The notes beneath the pieces were generated by a model. It was not told the DNA's origin, did no database searches, and worked only from the letters and a program-made list of their open reading frames with translations. From Brachionus koreanus (taxonomy: Eukaryota; Rotifera; Eurotatoria; Ploima; Brachionidae), in contig PJRA01000323.1 of NCBI GenBank assembly GCA_016987375.1, positions 1,223,008-1,287,007 of the forward strand: a DNA stretch of 64,000 nucleotides, in the 5' to 3' direction. The first letter of the stretch is position 1, and each line of letters starts with the position of its first letter. This document shows positions 1 through 10,507 of this stretch, in pieces. Position numbers and translations under genes: made by a program.

Positions 1-287
1 AAATAAAAACATAGGATAAACGGGCGTTAAACAGCCAGGAAAAAAAAACTTTATTATTTTTGTCTTAAAAAAGTACTAAAATAAAAATTTAAACAAATTA
101 AGTCATAAATAATTAAATTAAAATAAAATATAACATAAAAAATTAAACATATTTTTCAAAAAATTTGTAAAGAAGCGTGTTTTTTAAAAGTTTTTAATTG
201 TTTAAATAGTGTTTTTGAGTGTATGAGGTGTTTTTTAATTGTTTTTTGAGAATTTTTTTCATTAATAAAAAACTATTTTTAATTACT
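1..287. other. AT-rich intergenic sequence, no gene seen
   Basis: Homopolymer-rich A/T sequence with no credible reading frame or known repeat termini up to the inverted-repeat element that starts at 288. Confidence 0.5.
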
Positions 288-459
288 CAGGCTTGTGCAA
301 AAGTCAAAAAAAAAGTCATTTTAAATTCTTTTCAAAGTTAAGTTAGTGACTTGACTTAAATTTTTTGGAAGTCAAGTCAAAAGACTTTTTTTTGAAAAAA
401 AGGATTTAAAATCAAGTTAGATGACTTGACTTTGACTTTATGACTTTTGAACAACTCTG
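288..459. mobile_element. hAT-like MITE, family with CAGAGTTGTTCAAAAGTC ends
   Basis: A 172-bp element. Its left end CAGGCTTGTGCAAAAGTC is an inverted near-copy of the right end GACTTTTGAACAACTCTG, and the interior is built of GACTTGACTT-type repeats. Related copies lie at 9466-9521, 34734-35065, 36901-36978 (cut by a gap) and 48738-49064. The CAGRG-type termini and the 8-bp target duplication of the 48.7-kb copy fit hAT-derived non-autonomous elements; that assignment is inference. Confidence 0.65.
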
Positions 460-716
460 ATTTTACCCAGTTAATCTTAATAGTACTATTCTAAGTTCAG
501 ATTAAAAAATTTAAATTATAAAAAATTGAATGAAGATTAAGACAATAGTGCGATACTTTTTTTCGTCTATGTTGTTATTAATTAACAAAACAAAATTGTA
601 TCCTGTATTTTATAGTTTTTCTAAGATTAGTTAATACTTTAAAAAAAAATATCAAATTGGCGCGGGATAACTACCGTAAACCCTTGCGATATCGTGCGTG
701 GGATAACATTTGATTC

Positions 717-1331
717 TTAGGTTTTAGTGCACGCATAAGCGACCATCAGCCCCATGTTAAAATCGGTCCTCTTCGGATGTGTATAAAATGAATTATTATC
801 AATTTCTGAAATTTGACTATCAGGTGTTGTTTTTGGATATGTTTCATTTTCAAATAAAGAATCGTCATTAGTATAAAATGCTTCAAGTTCATCACTCTCA
901 TCAATTTCATCGATGTAGTCTGTAATTGCCACGCTATTTTTTAGTATATGATTTAAGGACGAATGTAAATCAAACTGGCTTGTAATCCCACATTGATCAA
1001 AGCTTTTAGTAACAGTTGCAATGCTAAAGTCTCTCCAAATTTCAGACAACCAGTCTATACACAATGAATACCCTGGTGACTTTCGGTTGCCAAACTTGGT
1101 ATAAGTTTTATCACCATTAAAAAACCATTCATTCCATTTTGAATTATATGCTTTTTTTAATGATGCAAACCAGCAAACATCCGCTGGTTGGATAAGGTTT
1201 GTAAACCGTGGTGGAATGAAAACCGGAATAATATTTAAGCCAAGTAGAGTGTTTTTGACTAATTCAGTTGTATGGCATCTTGCGGAATCAAGAAATAAAT
1301 AAACCTCATCAAGTCTAAGTTCTCTAACCAA
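717..1331 (-). pseudogene. C-terminal fragment of pogo/Tigger-type DDE transposase
   Basis: This frame encodes the second half of a DDE_1 transposase catalytic domain. It has FLDSARCHT, carrying the second catalytic Asp followed by the usual H-T, and then IQPADV with the third catalytic Asp in the position typical of Tigger/pogo. The N-terminal DNA-binding (CENPB/HTH) region and first Asp are absent. The reading frame runs into the left inverted repeat of its own element, so its tail is repeat-encoded. It is a decayed or internally deleted transposase; no host role is suggested. Confidence 0.8.
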
Positions 1332-1493
1332 CCATTTGATGCTTTAAATTCTTTATTCCCTTCTGCAGTATTTTCATAAAGGGCTTGGCTTCAAGAAACG
1401 CATGGCTTCAAGTTTTATTTATAAACCACTTAGACAAACACCTTGGCTTCTCTTTTCCTTTCAATTTCAGAAATTGATAATAATTCATTTTAT

Positions 1494-1784
1494 ACACCAT
1501 CACCAAAAGCATCAGAAGGGGTTTCTGAAAGTGATTTCACAGCACAAAATATTTTTCCTTTAACACACTCGGTACCAGGATAGTCGACATCAAATTCATT
1601 TTGCTCACCAGGTTACTTGCCAATTTCATCGACTAATATTTCGCCTTGTCAAAATTTACCAACACCATCACCAATTACAACAGAAAAAGTTTTAGTAAAA
1701 CGAAAAGTTGGGAGACCAAGGTTAACCGATGAACAAAAGGAAGAAAAAAAAAGAACTCGAATGGCAAAAAAAATATCTTTTTAA
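1494..1784 (+). pseudogene. Broken AT-hook-like ORF inside the pogo-like element
   Basis: The plus-strand frame is open across about 97 codons apart from one TAG (at about 1581). It ends in a basic segment, KRKVGRPRLTDEQ, containing the GRP core of an AT-hook. It is Ser/Thr/Pro-rich before that. The opposite orientation to the transposase fragment suggests a second ORF carried by the element or captured sequence. I do not recognise a parent protein. Confidence 0.4.
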
Positions 1785-2360
1785 TTCTTAAAAATATACC
1801 AATAAGTAACTTTTTTATCTGAAGAATTATTTTTAAAAACTTAATTTGATTTATTTCAACTTAATCTTAAAAATTAGTATTAAATTGCTTATTTTTTAAA
1901 TTTTAACCCCGTACCATAATTTAGGATCGATTTTTTTTAATAAAAAAACTATTTTTAATTATTTTTTTGAATTTTAGAATATTTTTTTTTCCTAATTTTT
2001 AACCCCGCATGAAATCTGAATTTTTATGCACGCATCCCAAGAGGACCGATTTTAACATGGGGCTGATGGTCGCTTATGCGTGCACTAAAACCTAAGAATC
2101 AAATGTTATCCCACGCACGATATCGCAAAGGTTTACGGTAATCCTTTCATTCCTAATAAGCATGGGTGAATTATTCCTGTTATGTCTAATTTTTTAGCTA
2201 ACATTTTCACACATTTGAAATTCTTTTTCAAATCAAATCTCGATTAACCGTCAATTAAGAAGCGTGTGAATTTATTTTTTATTTGATATTTTAGATTAGT
2301 TAATATTTTAGTTTTCACACTAGTGAAAATTAAATAGTAAGATTATGCTCTGAAGTTATT

Positions 2361-2548
2361 AGCCATCTATTACCTATTTGTTCCATTCCACTCTTGTACT
2401 ATCCATGGCTTTTGAAGCCAAAAAACTAACCAGATCTTTCTTCAATTTGGTTTTGGCAAGTGAAATGTTTTCCTCAAAAAGATGAGCCATTGAGCGAAAT
2501 AGATGAAAATTAGAAGGATAATTAGAAGCAACAAACCTCCCATTCAAC
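2361..2548 (-). pseudogene. mariner transposase C-terminal relic
   Basis: The minus-strand reading gives YPSNFHLFRSMAHLFEE and later FLASKAMDSTRVEW, matching the S-D-Y-H-L-F-R-S-x-x-H-x-L and F-x-A-S-K-x-x-x-F-Y motifs at the end of mariner (Mos1/SETMAR-type) transposases. A stop follows, and no upstream catalytic domain is evident. It is diverged from the second mariner relic near 36.4 kb. Confidence 0.6.
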
Positions 2549-2560
2549 AAAATTATGAAG

Positions 2561-4714
2561 AAATTTTAGCGGATCTTTTAAGATGCTTACAAAGGTTTTA
2601 CATTAATTATCTCTAAATAATCTTTAGAGAATTTTGAATTTAAAAGATTTTTTTTAATCCATTATTTTAAGGAATTAGTATTTGAATGCAGCCTAGAGTT
2701 CAGGTCATAGTTGATTTTGGAAAAAATAAAAAGTTTCAACTGGAATAACTTTTTTAGTTTAAGTACAAATCTCGTTCTACTAAATTAATAAGCTGAACCA
2801 AATATTGTGATGGAAAGGACTCTGCAAAAAATCAAATTGTAAAATCATTAAAATTATATTCAAAGTTTTTAAAATAAAAAAAATTGTCTAAACCTAACCT
2901 TAGTATCAGATGATTAATTAGAAGATATGATCAATATCAAAGTGCCGAGTTAGGTAGTTTGAATGGTAATGAAATTAAAAGTGACTTTAATTCTTCTAAA
3001 ATTAATAAAAGCGAAATGCTTAATTATTCAATAACTGATTGATATGCCAATACTTTGAATATTTTCGTACATCTTAAAGTAATCAAAAAATGAATAATCA
3101 ATTGTTATTTAAACGGCTTAAAAAATTTACAAAGTTGAATTTTTTTGGCTTGTGTTATCAATCCAAGCTAAAACATTTATAACATAAAAACTAAAAAGCT
3201 ACAACAACACGCATAAAAAAGTAAAAGCAGTTGGGAATCAGATATCAAAGTAGAAATCGCCGAATTGTCACAAGTTAATTTTTACAGTTAGTTTTTCCAG
3301 TTAACAGTACCAAAAATTCAAAATTTAATATTAAATAAAAATTTATAAAAAATTCTTTTAGTATTAAATTTAAAATTGCACACAATTTTGCTTATTTTAA
3401 CATAAAAATAAATTAAAGCTTTTGAATTACAAATTAGACGTAAAAAAAAAAATCCAACATTTTAGAAAACACATAATTTAGGGACAAAATATGGTAGAAA
3501 GTTTTATTTATCTAAAATTCAGTTAAAACTAATAATTAAGTACAATTTTTGATTTATAGCTGATTAGAATTTTAGAAATTTGAATATAATAAAGTAATAT
3601 AAGATTAATCATCAAATGTTCGATCAAAATCTCTGTATTTTCAGTAACGTTATGAAAATCACAATTTAGATTTATTTTAAAGAACAACATATACCATCCT
3701 TGTGGTCAGCTAATCGCTTATTTAGTTTAAACAAACCGGTTAAGATAATCATCAATACAGTTGTTTTCAAGATAGAGATTGCTAAAAAATATATAATTAA
3801 AAAAATTGCATTACATTAAGGTAATTTTTTGGTCGTTGTTCCTTTTTGTGCTTTTTGACTAACCAAGGCTTTCGTCCAGAACACAAGAAACACCTTAGAG
3901 ATATGTCACTCAACAGACGTATTTCAAGATGTGTTTTAAACAAAAAATATATGTAAAACATTTATTCATATTATTTTGATAATTTAAAATTAAATAAACT
4001 AAAATATATATAAAAAAAAATACTGATCAAAGTAAAAAAGTAAAAAAAGGTATTTGTAATTCAATTTTTGCAGTTTTTTTTTTTTAAATTTTATTTTAGA
4101 AAATTTTATTTACCAAAAAAGGAAATTTTTTATTTGAATTTTAAAATATCTAATCTAAATTTATTTTACTTTTTTTAAATCATATAATTTTTGCTAACTA
4201 GATCTTTGAAACAAAAACTAACAAAAAAAACTTAGCAGAAAATTTGTTAGAGAGAGAAAAAAGCCTGTCTGGCGTAATTTTTAGCATTCTTTCAAACACA
4301 ATTTAGAAGGATCGCTAAGCTGTAGGATCTTTACTTTGATTTGCACAGCGGTTTGAATTCCTAAAATTTTGAATAAAACCTTATTTTTAGCCATATTAAC
4401 GTTTAATGTCATCTAATAAATTTAAAAACTTAAAAAACATTTTTTAATATTTCTCTCAGTCTGCAAGAACTAGTTTGAGTTTTTGCAATAATCTAACTGA
4501 CAGAATTTTATTTTGATGGAAAAATTTAATTTGTAAGATTTCAAACAAAAAATTTTAATTCTTAAAATATTTTTGATACTTATATAAGTAAATTAGTTGT
4601 CAATTTTACAACTCAATTAATATGTTTTTGACTCTGGTTTTACTTTGGTTATAATCATAATCTAATTAAGTAATCTAATTTTAAAAGTAAAAAAAAAAAT
4701 TTTTTTTTAAATTT
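2561..4714. other. Gene-free AT-rich stretch
   Basis: I see no coding frame longer than background, no RNA gene and no clear repeat termini here, only A/T-rich sequence between TE debris and the 3' end of DPH2. Confidence 0.5.
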
Positions 4715-6097
4715 TTATTTAAGAGGTTCTGATTCATAGCCAGCAGCAATTCCCTTAGTGCCTTCAACTGCTTTTTCTACCTCAGTCTGGCCCAATTTTT
4801 GTTCTAGCCCAGTCCAAGATCTATTTTTTAAAATATCCTTAGCTCCTATAGTAGAGACAGCCCATGCTCTGTCACGATTAACTAGAGCTGTCTCAGAAGC
4901 AACTTCATCACATTCATCACTTTTAACAAATCTACTTCCGCCCGTGATCAAAGATACGTCAGATTCTTGATCACTCAATTTTAGTGGAATATGATGCAAA
5001 CTGCTTTCCAATAATTGTTGATAATCTACCACATATTCTTCCCCCCACAAACGAGCACAATTAAAAGCCATTTCCAATTCGTACACATTTATGATCGGCT
5101 TAAGAAGCTCTTTTGAATCAATGAGACTATTTTCATTGCATGCAACCAGAACATATGTGTCTACTTCCATGAAATTATTCAATTTGGGACAATTTAGTTT
5201 TCCGATTAGGAAAGAATAATATCTTCTTTGTGCTTTTTGAAGAATTTTGGCCACATGGTTTATGGCATCTTTGTATTTGGCTACTGACATTGTTCCGATT
5301 AAAATTCCGAATATTCTAGAATCCTTGGCTTTTTCTATCAGGTAGTAACGTTTCATTAGTTCTCTATTTGTTTTACTGAATAAAACTTCTTCACATTTAC
5401 CTGAGTCATATTGATAAAAACGATTTTTATTAAAATAAAATAGAAAGCAATTTTTAAGTGATGTCTTATTTCCAACATATAAAAAAGAGTAAGAATCAGA
5501 AGCATTTTTTAGATCTTGAGGTAGCTCTCTCGAAAATAGAATTTTCGAATTAGGACTGTCCTCACCATTCAGAACTAATTTTGATACGTAAATATTTGGA
5601 TTGCTTTTGAAAATACTTTTTATTTCTTCATAAAGATAATGAAATGATACATCATATAGAATTATTAATTTATTGTTGATTTTTTCTACATGAGAATAAA
5701 TATTGTTGATGTCAATAGGACTTTTGTCGAATATGAGCAAAGTTGGTATTTTTTCAACCTGGCTTAGACATGAATGACCATAGTGGATAATAGCATCAGC
5801 ATTGTAGTGTTCAGCAGCCACTGTATCTACACAGCAACTTCCATAAGATGTATCAGCCAGAATAAAAAATGTGCATTGGGCAAGTGAAGTTTTCAGGCGA
5901 GAAATTACTTTAATAGAATTGTTTAAATGTTCGTCCGGAAATTGAAGAGCAACTCTCATGAACCCATTATCTAATATCCATTCAATTGACTTGTCTAAAT
6001 CAAAATAAAAATCAATATCTTCTACTGTTTGTATGCTCAAACAATCAATTTGTTTTTCGATTGTTTGACCAGCATTTGTGCTAAAGGCATCGACCAT
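4715..6097 (-). CDS. DPH2: Diphthamide biosynthesis protein 2 (DPH2)
   Basis: Intronless 460-residue protein, close to full length for the family (human about 489). DPH2 partners DPH1 in the Fe-S radical enzyme that transfers the 3-amino-3-carboxypropyl group of S-adenosylmethionine to the target histidine of translation elongation factor 2, the first step of diphthamide synthesis in the cytosol. Seen: VALQFPDEHL (residues 49-58), ADTSYGSCCVD (81-91), IIHYGHSCLS with Cys110 spaced 21 from Cys89 like known cluster ligands, EVDTYVLVACNENS near the third domain, and the diagnostic C-terminal SWTGLEQKLGQTEVE...GIAAGY block. The start Met is the only one giving a normal N-terminus. It is divergent from the PLAC8 gene with a 286-bp spacer. 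Being intronless is unusual among its neighbours and could reflect an old retrocopy, but the frame is intact. Confidence 0.92.
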   Translation of the reverse strand: MVDAFSTNAGQTIEKQIDCLSIQTVEDIDFYFDLDKSIEWILDNGFMRVALQFPDEHLNNSIKVISRLKTSLAQCTFFILADTSYGSCCVDTVAAEHYNADAIIHYGHSCLSQVEKIPTLLIFDKSPIDINNIYSHVEKINNKLIILYDVSFHYLYEEIKSIFKSNPNIYVSKLVLNGEDSPNSKILFSRELPQDLKNASDSYSFLYVGNKTSLKNCFLFYFNKNRFYQYDSGKCEEVLFSKTNRELMKRYYLIEKAKDSRIFGILIGTMSVAKYKDAINHVAKILQKAQRRYYSFLIGKLNCPKLNNFMEVDTYVLVACNENSLIDSKELLKPIINVYELEMAFNCARLWGEEYVVDYQQLLESSLHHIPLKLSDQESDVSLITGGSRFVKSDECDEVASETALVNRDRAWAVSTIGAKDILKNRSWTGLEQKLGQTEVEKAVEGTKGIAAGYESEPLK

Positions 6098-6383
6098 TGT
6101 AATATGATTTTTATTTTTTTTTTTTAAATTAATTTTAATTTTCTTTAATAATTATAAAAAAATTCAATTTATTTTTTTGAAGCAAATAAAACTTATGTTA
6201 AGTTTAGTTTTATGTTTTTAAAAAGTTTTGAATTTTTTGATTCAAGTCCAAACACAAGCTTATTCAACAATTCAACAGGATTAAGACTGCGGATTGTTGA
6301 AAGTTAATGGTCGAAGAAAATCATGAAGCTTTTCAATTTTATTTTTTATCTAAAACAATTATTTGTATCGAGAAAAGAAAAAA
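6098..6383. promoter_or_regulatory. Shared spacer between divergent DPH2 and PLAC8-family genes
   Basis: Only 286 bp separate the two start codons, so both promoters must lie here unless untranslated exons lie elsewhere. The stretch is A/T-rich. I cannot point to a specific initiator or factor site. Confidence 0.45.
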
Positions 6384-6832
6384 ATGCAAGAAGTAAAACC
6401 AAATTTAACAGTGTAAGACTTAGAAAATATTTGCTTAAGCTTTATTGAATTTTATAATAAGTGTTTACACTCAGCCTCAGCCAGGCGTATTCCGATATGG
6501 ACTATTTAGTTGCTGCAACAGCTGCTCTGATTGCATGACTGCATTTTGTTGTCCTCATCTTTATTCTTACTGTGCTTCACAAGATGCTGGTGAGGGCACT
6601 TTAATGTCATGTATTCAATGCTTTACTTTTCCTTTTTGTGTTTGTTGTTTGAGAAATTCAGCGAGAGGCAAAAATTCCATTGATGGAAACTGCTTTTTGG
6701 ACTTTTGTATATCTAGTTGTAAGTTAATTAAAATTTTTTATTTTCAAATTCGATTTTTTGATTAATTTTATTCTATTAAAAGTTTGTCCATTTTGTACAA
6801 TTATTCAAATCAGACGTGAATTTAATAACTAG
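6384..6832 (+). CDS. PLAC8-family cysteine-rich protein
   Basis: Three exons, 6384-6410, 6475-6718 and 6783-6832, give 106 residues; introns are 64 bp each, and phases join cleanly. The product has the PLAC8/cornifelin layout: QPQPGVFRYGLFSCCNSCSDC, many Cys in CC or CxxC pairs, a hydrophobic Cys-rich middle, RGKNSIDGNCFLD (the usual I-x-G-x-x-x-x-D), and FCPFCTIIQIRRE corresponding to the family's FCPPCALCQ-x-x-R-E ending. Family members (placenta-specific 8, cornifelin, plant FW2.2/PCR) are small membrane-associated proteins with varied or poorly defined roles, including cell-number control and metal transport. The first coding exon (nine residues) rests on one ATG with a good phase-0 donor and is the least certain part. 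Confidence 0.85.
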
Positions 6833-7137
6833 TTTGAAAAAATTTAAATACAATCTTAGTAAATTTTCATAATTTTCCATTCATTTTGTAATTTGTTAAA
6901 TTTTTTGATGAAAGTTAATTAAATCAATTAATTTCAATCAAAATGAACTTTTTTTGTTGTTGAAAACTTTTACTAGTTAATTGAATGAAAAATAAATTTT
7001 TGAAATAATTTTTTTGAATTAATTTTTGTTCTTCCAAAATTTTTACAAGAATTTCAAATATTAAAAATGAAAAATTTTATTTTTTTTGCAATTTTGCATG
7101 ATTATTATTTTTGAATTGATGCTCTGACTTATAAATC

Positions 7138-7234
7138 TTAATAAAATTCTCAATAATAAGTGCTAAATTATCAGCTATTTATGGGTTTTAAGACTCGAAA
7201 AATTTAACTATAAACTTTTTACAATTAAATTTAA
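7138..7234 (+). repeat. Direct repeat copy 1
   Basis: About 97 bp starting CTTAATAAAATTCTCAATAA, repeated at 7481-7578 with only a few substitutions in the same orientation, start-to-start distance 343 bp. Confidence 0.8.
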
Positions 7235-7480
7235 AGTTGGAAAAATTTTTTTTTAAATTTTTCTACCCTAATTTAGATGAATATTTTGGTTAAATAAAAA
7301 TAAAAAATTGCTACGATTTCTTAGAAAATATTATTTTTTTCTCAAAAAATGATATAAATAAAGATGGATACCGTTAAGACACACACACACCAATTTTTTT
7401 TAAAGACAAACAGTGTTTATTAAGGCTAAATTGAAGTCAACCTACCCCTTTATCGAGATCCCAATAAAAGGATGGAGTCT

Positions 7481-7578
7481 CTTAATAAAATCCTCAATAA
7501 TAAGTGCTAAATTATCAGCTATTTATAGGTTTTAAGACTCAAAAAATTCAACTATAAACTTTTTACAATTAAATTTAA
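7481..7578 (+). repeat. Direct repeat copy 2
   Basis: Second copy of the 7138-7234 repeat (starts CTTAATAAAATCCTCAATAA). High identity suggests a local duplication or the paired termini of an element. Confidence 0.8.
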
Positions 7579-8153
7579 AATTTTTTAGTATTATTATTAA
7601 AAAAATGGGTTTATTTTTTTTAAAATCTAATTTTTTCTCTAAATTTTTGTTTTATAAGGTTCATCGAAAAATTTTTTTCTCTCTAAAACTGTGAACATTT
7701 TTTTCTAAATTCTTTACTCAACAAAATGGGTTTTTTTAAACATTTAATGTTTTTAAACTTTAAGTTACTGGTCTTTTTATCAAGGCTCTGACTTATAGAT
7801 CTTTTAATTTTTTTTATTTGAGCAGACACTTAATCCAACTAATGTGTAGAGAGATGTGAATATTGTTTTAAAAAGATGACTCTAAAAGTTGTATCCTGAT
7901 ACAAGTGGCAATAACAATTAATAAAGGAATTAATATGGCTAAATGAAGCATTGTTGATCAATTATCATTATGTATGGATGATACATAATATGTTAAGTAG
8001 TAAAAAAAAAGTTAAAATTGAGAGAAATTGTATATGGTGGTACATCTTTAAAAAATTTAAATCGTTAATCTTGGTAAAACTTCAATTTTTGAAAAATTTA
8101 ATGAAAAAAAAATAAAAATTATTTATTTCTTTATTATCTATGATAAAAAATTC

Positions 8154-8816
8154 TCATTGATTTAATTCATCCGTAAACATCGATCTATTAAAAACACCCT
8201 CAGGCTCTTCAAGTGTTAGATTATACAAGCCAGTATTTACAATGTGCTGTTTGGCCACATTACATAAGCTCTAAAACAATATTAGTAATTATACAAATAA
8301 AAACTACTGTACAAATTACCTTGAATGTTCTTGGTTCGTAAATAGCTAAATCATTTAGCACTGCATGATTTAAGTGTATGTTTTGCTTTAAAGTGAATTT
8401 TATTTTTTTTTGTTTACCTAGTTATTTAAATTTACTCTTGTTAGACTTTCAGTAAACTCAAAATATTTAATTCCATGTTCTCTACAAGCAGCATCTATTC
8501 TGGTTTGCCATATCTAAAAAGCCTTCTTTAAAAGCGAAAATTAAATTATTTTTTGCAAATTACTTCTTTGTATAAAAGACCTTTCATTTTTCGATTTCGT
8601 GTGGCATGTAGCCATGCCTTATGAAGTCTTTGAATGGCTAATTTGTAGCATCTTCGGTGTCTGCCGTAATAATGCTAAAAGTAAAATTCAATAAATGCAC
8701 TTAAAAAGCAGATTTTTTCCTACCCATGTAAATCTGAACACTTGCATTCTCTTGTATATCCTGTGCGGGCCATGGATGTAGCCGAACCGGTTCAGCGTAT
8801 TGGTTAAATGGACCAT
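8154..8816 (-). CDS. MRPL20: Mitochondrial large-subunit ribosomal protein bL20m
   Basis: Five exons on the minus strand, 8724-8816, 8564-8674, 8436-8513, 8320-8385 and 8154-8270, give 154 residues (human MRPL20 has 149). Introns are 49 to 50 bp in three cases, all GT...AG and all phase 0. Recognisable blocks in order: MVHLTNTLNRFGY (family MVFLT start), HYYGRHRRCYKLAIQRL (family G-R-x-x-R-C-Y-R-L-A-V), IDAACREHGIKY, LNDLAIYEPRTFKSL and LEEPEGVFNRS. It is a structural protein of the mitoribosome large subunit, contacting 23S-type rRNA. Every exon is short, so no single frame shows the gene; the perfect phase joins and block order make the call secure. The exon 3 donor is the AGA|GTAAAT inside the exon, because reading on reaches an in-frame TAG. 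Confidence 0.92.
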
Positions 8817-9465
8817 TTTTTTTTTATCAAAAATGAAAACAAAAAACTAGAAAATCTTGAAATATTATATATATTTTTTGGCTAAAAATTTAAATTATAT
8901 TATTAACATACACATGAGTTAAGATTATTTAAAGTTTTTTTGGCATATTTTTTGTCTTAAAAAAATTTCTGAAAAATCTCGAATTACAAACTGCTAAATA
9001 ATTATTCTCATGAGTCTACCAAGATTTTTTTCATACAAAAAAAAATTGTTCTTTTAATTAAGAATCATTTATTTCGATTGAATGATATTTGAATCCGAAA
9101 AAAATACCCTCTGGAAATAATGCTAAACATTGTTAACTTTTGGGTTTAATTAATGATTTATTAATGAAAGGAACAATTATTTTCAATATATATTTTTTTA
9201 ATTAGCTCAAATAAATTTTTTAATTTGAAAAAAACTTTTTTAATTTTATTTTAAACAAAAATAAATCAAAATATTTTTCATCCAGGCCTATTAAGCCCTT
9301 AAATGTAATTACTTTGTTAAATTTTAATTTGAATATTCTTTGTTTATAATGCAAATATGGGCTATACGGGTTTAATTCTTACGAAGCGAAGTATGCTAGT
9401 CATGAAATTGGATAGGCCAAAAATATTTCTTATAATTGGATGTAAAATTAAAAAATTGAAATTTA
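8817..9465. other. Gene-free AT-rich stretch
   Basis: Nothing recognisable between the MRPL20 start and the hAT-like MITE remnant at 9466. Confidence 0.5.
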
Positions 9466-9521
9466 AAGTTGTTCATAATTTGTTGACTTGACTTTAACTT
9501 AATGACTTATGAACAACTCTG
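9466..9521. mobile_element. Internally deleted hAT-like MITE copy
   Basis: AAAGTTGTTCATAA at the left and TTATGAACAACTCTG at the right are inverted copies; only about 25 bp of the GACTTGACTT core remains. It is a short member of the 288-459 family. Confidence 0.6.
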
Positions 9522-9621
9522 ATTAAAAATACAAGTGTTTTATTGAAGATTGCTACACTGGTTTTGCAGGTATCTGTTTCTGATATCTTCTGTTCTGAAG
9601 AGCATCACAGTCACTTGTGGT

Positions 9622-10041
9622 GTCGTAGTTATTGAGAGGACTACATATGAAGAGAGATTGAATCATCTAAACCTTACAGATTTGTTCACAAGAGAGAATA
9701 AGTGGTGACTTAAAATTGCATATTTCAAAATAACAAGAGGGTTAGATTTAGTCAAATGGACGGTACCTGTTGGATTAGCCCCAGCAAAGAAATTAAATGG
9801 ACCCTGAGCTGGCATAAGAAGACAAAACAAACGATTAATTGTGAAAAATTTGAAAGGCCGGCAAAAATTTGCTTCACAAATTTATTTTATCATTTTTATT
9901 TATTTTATTATTTATTTATTTTTTAAAAATCGTATCCTACCTTCACTTAGCCAAGAATTAGTTGACAGTTCCACAACAGTGAAGTTCAAGGAAGGTTTAG
10001 TCAACTTTATAAGAACAAATAGAAGCATATTCAACTCCTAG
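9622..10041 (+). pseudogene. LINE (non-LTR) reverse transcriptase C-terminal relic
   Basis: One frame reads IERTTYEERLNHLNLTDLFT, then a TGA, then AYFKITRGLDLV, later a further TGA, and ends FFKNRILPSLSQELVDSSTT...FKEGLVNFI. This is the usual 3' end of jockey/CR1-type LINE ORF2 (SYEERL-x-x-L-x-L-x-x-L, F-x-x-R-x-x-x-x-W/L-N-x-L-P, F-K-x-x-L). Two stops and a low-complexity A/T block mark it as dead. Confidence 0.75.
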
Positions 10042-10341
10042 CTAATTGTGATTCAACTTTTATTGATAACTTTATAACTGTAGCTATTAAGCTTGTTTTT
10101 ATTAGAAATTTATTTTAAATATTTTATAAATAAAAAAAGGTAGATAGTCAGTATATTGTGATGAAATGCTGTTAATAGTTATATTCATATTTATATTAGT
10201 GATGGATGCGGTCTTATCTAACCGGTCCAAATCGCGGAAGGTTATTTGCGGAAATGTTGATATGTCTTTTTCTTTATTTAAGATAATATTGGAGCTCTTA
10301 AGATCTAAATGAAGGACAGAATTTGAATGTAAGTATTCCAT

Positions 10342-10507
10342 TCCATTCTTTTTTCTTTCATTCTAAGTATATGCCCAAGCCATCGCAATCTTTTGTTCTT
10401 AATGCATTGACTCAATGGCTCAGAATTTGTTCTTTTGTATAGTTCAGCATTTGACAGTATTTCAGGCCAGTGTATCCCTAGAATCCTTCGCAGGCTTCCA
10501 GTATGGA
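10342..10507 (-). mobile_element. LINE ORF2 C-terminal fragment inside the kinase locus
   Basis: Minus-strand reading SLRRILGIHWPEILSNAEL, then RLRWLGHILRMKEKR, the conserved tail of a LINE ORF2 also seen at 24.4 kb. It stops abruptly at MKEKR and the next bases are kinase coding sequence (GMEYLHS). The other end runs into the assembly gap. Confidence 0.8.

Larger units (their letters stand above)
672..2140. mobile_element. pogo/Tigger-like DNA transposon, TA-flanked, ~109-bp inverted repeats
   Basis: Positions 672-780 and 2032-2140 are near-perfect inverted repeats. They begin TA-CCGTAAACC and end GGTTTACGG-TA, so a TA dinucleotide flanks both termini as in Tc1/mariner/pogo insertions. Inside are a minus-strand DDE transposase fragment (717-1331) and a plus-strand AT-hook-like fragment (1494-1784). 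At about 1.47 kb with only part of a transposase, this is a deleted, non-autonomous copy. The nearly identical repeats suggest fairly recent activity or gene conversion. Confidence 0.8.
6833..8153. other. Gene-free stretch containing a ~97-bp direct repeat pair
   Basis: Apart from the paired repeats at 7138-7234 and 7481-7578 and a short (AC)n run near 7380-7391, I see no gene. A phrase like GCTCTGACTTATARATCT also recurs near 7120 and 7784, so the repeat unit may be longer and degraded. Confidence 0.55.
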
